From Gnetum montanum (Eukaryota; Streptophyta; Gnetopsida; Gnetales; Gnetaceae), in contig MNCI01005835.1 in the NCBI GenBank assembly GCA_015680685.1, positions 141,026 through 162,327 on the forward strand: a DNA stretch of 21,302 nt, written 5' to 3'. Made by a program: the position numbers and the translations under genes. This document shows, piece by piece, positions 19,490 to 21,302 of this stretch. Numbering within the stretch: the first letter of the stretch is position 1; every line of letters begins with the position of its first letter. The notes beneath the pieces are model-generated. The model was not told the origin of the DNA and ran no database searches. It saw only the letters and a list, made by a program, of their open reading frames with translations.

Positions 19490-20300
19490 GATTTGTAGAA
19501 CCAAATTTTAGTTTTTCTATAAACAACCTAGTTGCCACATCAGGATCAACGTACTTAGAGAAAGTCATAGAACCAAAATCTTGTTCTAAGATAGTTAGCT
19601 AATTTGGTTCTACAAGGATTTGAGTTAGCTTTTTGATACATTTGTAGATAAGAGCTTGTAGAATGGAAATTTGGTTTTATGAAAAAGCTCAATTTAGGTT
19701 CTATAAGAAGAGCTCCCCATTAGCTCATATAAGGAAGAGCTCATAGAACCAAAAAATGGTTTTGAAGGAAAAAGCCCATGTAGTTCTATAAAAATCTTAA
19801 ACAACAAATAAGATTTTTATGCAAATAGGTTTAAATTTGGTTCTACCAGATTACTCAATTATGAGTTAGCATTCACCATGTTAGTATGAGCTAGTAGAAC
19901 CAAAATCAATTCTAGAAAGAAGATCCAAAACTAGTTCTACAAAGATCAAAGTGCTTATTAACATCATCACGAGTCATTTTACATAAGAGCTTATAGATCC
20001 AAAATTTGGTTCTACAAAGGGGATGTAGATTTGATTCCATAAGTAAACACTTATTACTTACCACATAGACCTATGGAATGAAATGAACTTGTAGAACTAA
20101 AAATTGATTCTACAAAGAAGTCTAAAATTGGTTCTACAAGTCAAGTCAACTTATGGGGTTGGGGTAGCTCATAGAATTAAAATTTATTTTAAAAAGTTGT
20201 GAAGATCTAGTTCTTTGAGCATGTTAGCTTCTAGGGTGAAAGAAGCCCATAGAAAAAAAAGTTACTCTAATAATAAGCTCAAATTCTATTCTACAAAGCT
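19490..20300. repeat. Imperfect array of a palindromic ~70-100 bp repeat (AGAACCAAAATTTGGTTCT core)
   Basis: About nine degenerate units can be seen, starting near 19496, 19566, 19655, 19739, 19890, 19985, 20090, 20165 and 20240. The common core is CATAGAACCAAAATTTGGTTC followed by TACAAAG; the part AGAACCAAAATTTGGTTCT reads nearly the same on both strands. Units often begin with GAGCTCATAG or AGAGCTTATAG. The array ends at the LTR start near 20300. Copies are diverged, so it is an old minisatellite-like array or the remnant of a larger satellite. Confidence 0.65.
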
Positions 20301-20387
20301 TGTGGCACACAACAAAGCCACTTAGGATTGGCAAGACTCAACAAAGCTCTCATAAGATTTGAGAAAATATATACACATTGATGAGCC

Positions 20388-20445
20388 GTGATATCGCTTA
20401 CGCGATATCGCATCCGCCACGCGATATCGCATAGACAATATCACG
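20388..20445 (+). promoter_or_regulatory. U3 array of GCGATATCGC palindromes
   Basis: GTGATATCGC (20388-20397), GCGATATCGC (20402-20411), GCGATATCGC (20421-20430) and CAATATCACG (20436-20445) lie in succession, 16 bp before the TATA box. The two central copies are perfect 10-bp palindromes. The cluster is CpG-rich in AT-rich surroundings. It looks like an enhancer or dimeric factor-binding module; the factor is unknown. Confidence 0.65.
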
Positions 20446-20460
20446 TCCTACCTCATCTTC

Positions 20461-20468
20461 TATAAATA
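20461..20468 (+). promoter_or_regulatory. TATA box of the element E LTR
   Basis: TATAAATA, preceded by the palindrome array and 177 bp ahead of AATAAA. RNA would start about 25-30 bp downstream, defining R. Confidence 0.75.
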
Positions 20469-20637
20469 AGAGGTGGGGCCCTTTGTTCCAAGATAGTTAA
20501 ACTTAGACCCTTAGCCAGATTCTTGCAGTTTAGTCATTCCAGAGTTAGAATTATTTCTGTGTGCCCGCAGTTGGAGTCATAGAGTGAACGGATCTTTATT
20601 TGAGCAATTTGTACCTATGCACAATTTTGTGTACGGC

Positions 20638-20643
20638 AATAAA
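20638..20643 (+). promoter_or_regulatory. Poly(A) signal AATAAA of the element E LTR
   Basis: GGCAATAAAGATGA, preceded by the imperfect palindrome CACAATTTTGTG about 7 bases upstream, at the same place as CACACTAGTGTG in the element B LTR. Confidence 0.7.
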
Positions 20644-21187
20644 GATGAACTTTATGATAAACCTTGCAACATACAGATTAAGATAATTAGTAATTAATTA
20701 TTGTTTAATTCTTTCCTAGTTAATTAATATCTCTCTCAACCTTCAACCCCCTTAGTTAAATACACTCAGTACGATCACTTCGAGCATGCATGTAGTGCTT
20801 GGTAACCCAGTAATGATTAGCGTTTGGTAATCCCAGAAGCATTACATTAATTCAGGATGTGTACGATAAGTGAGAACGGATACTCGTGTTAGGAACATTT
20901 AGAACTTAATTAATGAATAGTTAATGTAAGTTAGGCACTTAGTTCTCTCTCCCTCTTTTTTATTAGCAAAATACATAAAAAATACGAAAGCTATAAAAAT
21001 CATATACCTCAAGCTTACTTAACCATACAACCATGACAATACAAGTAAGTTTGGGAAGACACCGAACTGCGATCTACAAGTAACTGTCTAGATACCACAA
21101 CTAGTCTATCTACAGAGTTCAACCGGATCGTGCGTGAAACACTTGTATTTGTATGGTTGAGTGTAGGGGTACCTCACCACTCATCAT

Positions 21188-21205
21188 TGGCGCCGTTGCC
21201 GAGGA
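21188..21205 (+). other. Primer-binding site for tRNA-Asp (element E)
   Basis: TGGCGCCGTTGCCGAGGA is complementary to the 3' end of plant tRNA-Asp including CCA, with one mismatch (A for G at the 15th base). tRNA-Asp priming is characteristic of the Athila/Tat group. It starts one base after the LTR end, as expected for minus-strand priming. Confidence 0.85.
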
Positions 21206-21302
21206 CAGTGCTAGTTATCTAGATTAGTTATATCATACAAGGTCATTGTATAGGAATTAACGATATATCTTTTACGAAGAAATAATTACAAAAAGTCACA
21301 TA
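21188..21302 (+). mobile_element. Start of the internal region of young element E (PBS and leader)
   Basis: Only the PBS and about 97 bp of AT-rich leader are inside the window. By comparison with element C, the gag ATG would be expected about 140 bp after the PBS, just beyond the right edge. No coding sequence is visible here. Confidence 0.75.

Larger units (their letters stand above)
20301..21186 (+). repeat. 5' LTR of young element E
   Basis: The 3' end CTCATCA (21180-21186) is fixed by the PBS one base later. TG at 20301 is the likely start, giving 886 bp. U3 contains a CpG-rich palindrome array, then TATAAATA, then AATAAA 177 bp on. U5 carries AGTACGATCACTTCGAGC (about 20768) and the TACCTCAAGC..TTACTTAACCATACAACC block shared with 1-398. 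CpG retention and an almost intact PBS mark it as the youngest complete LTR here. Confidence 0.85.

Noticed and set aside
19490-20300. CRISPR-like repeat array
   Set aside because: The units are degenerate and irregularly spaced, there are no distinct spacers or cas genes, and the setting is a plant nuclear transposon region.

Overview
This window reads as intergenic DNA from a land plant, probably a seed plant with a large, repeat-rich genome. No host protein-coding gene is visible. The recognisable content is Ty3/gypsy LTR retrotransposons: a tRNA-Asp primer-binding site, pol order PR-RT-RNase H-IN, Athila-like RT/RNase H wording and a long extra ORF after integrase. The species cannot be named from the sequence; the old, slowly eroded, nested elements would suit a gymnosperm, but that is a guess.

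Layout. (A) 1-398 is the CpG-rich 3' end of an LTR from a young plus-strand element that lies mostly to the left of the window. It stops exactly where older gag coding sequence begins. (B) 399-11400 is an older plus-strand Athila-like element: gag remnant, PR, RT, RNase H, IN, a 2 kb non-coding spacer, a ~2.86 kb accessory ORF with a long coiled coil, and a 3' LTR (~10497-11400). (C) 11401-~17053 is an older minus-strand relative. Going right to left it has a 5' LTR, a decayed PBS, gag, PR, RT and half of an RNase H that is cut at 11400 by element B. (D) ~17054-20300 is AT-rich DNA with a purine-skewed tract, a tRNA-derived SINE-like head and an imperfect array of a palindromic GAACCAAAATTTGGTTC motif. 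(E) 20301-21302 is the 5' LTR, a nearly perfect tRNA-Asp PBS and the leader of another young plus-strand element that runs off the right edge.

The order of events can be read directly: C landed first, B inserted into C's RNase H, and A's element inserted into B's gag. All coding regions are pseudogenes. Their stops are mostly TAG or TAA at glutamine positions and TGA at arginine positions. Several catalytic acidic residues have become Asn or Lys. Both patterns fit C-to-T decay of methylated cytosines. The three LTRs that show U3 share one architecture: a repeated motif just upstream of a TATAAATA box, then AATAAA about 177 bp downstream.

The most interesting items are the accessory ORF with a plausible splice acceptor abutting its ATG, the swapped U3 repeat motifs between related LTRs, a small covarying palindrome before the poly(A) signal, and the palindromic repeat array.
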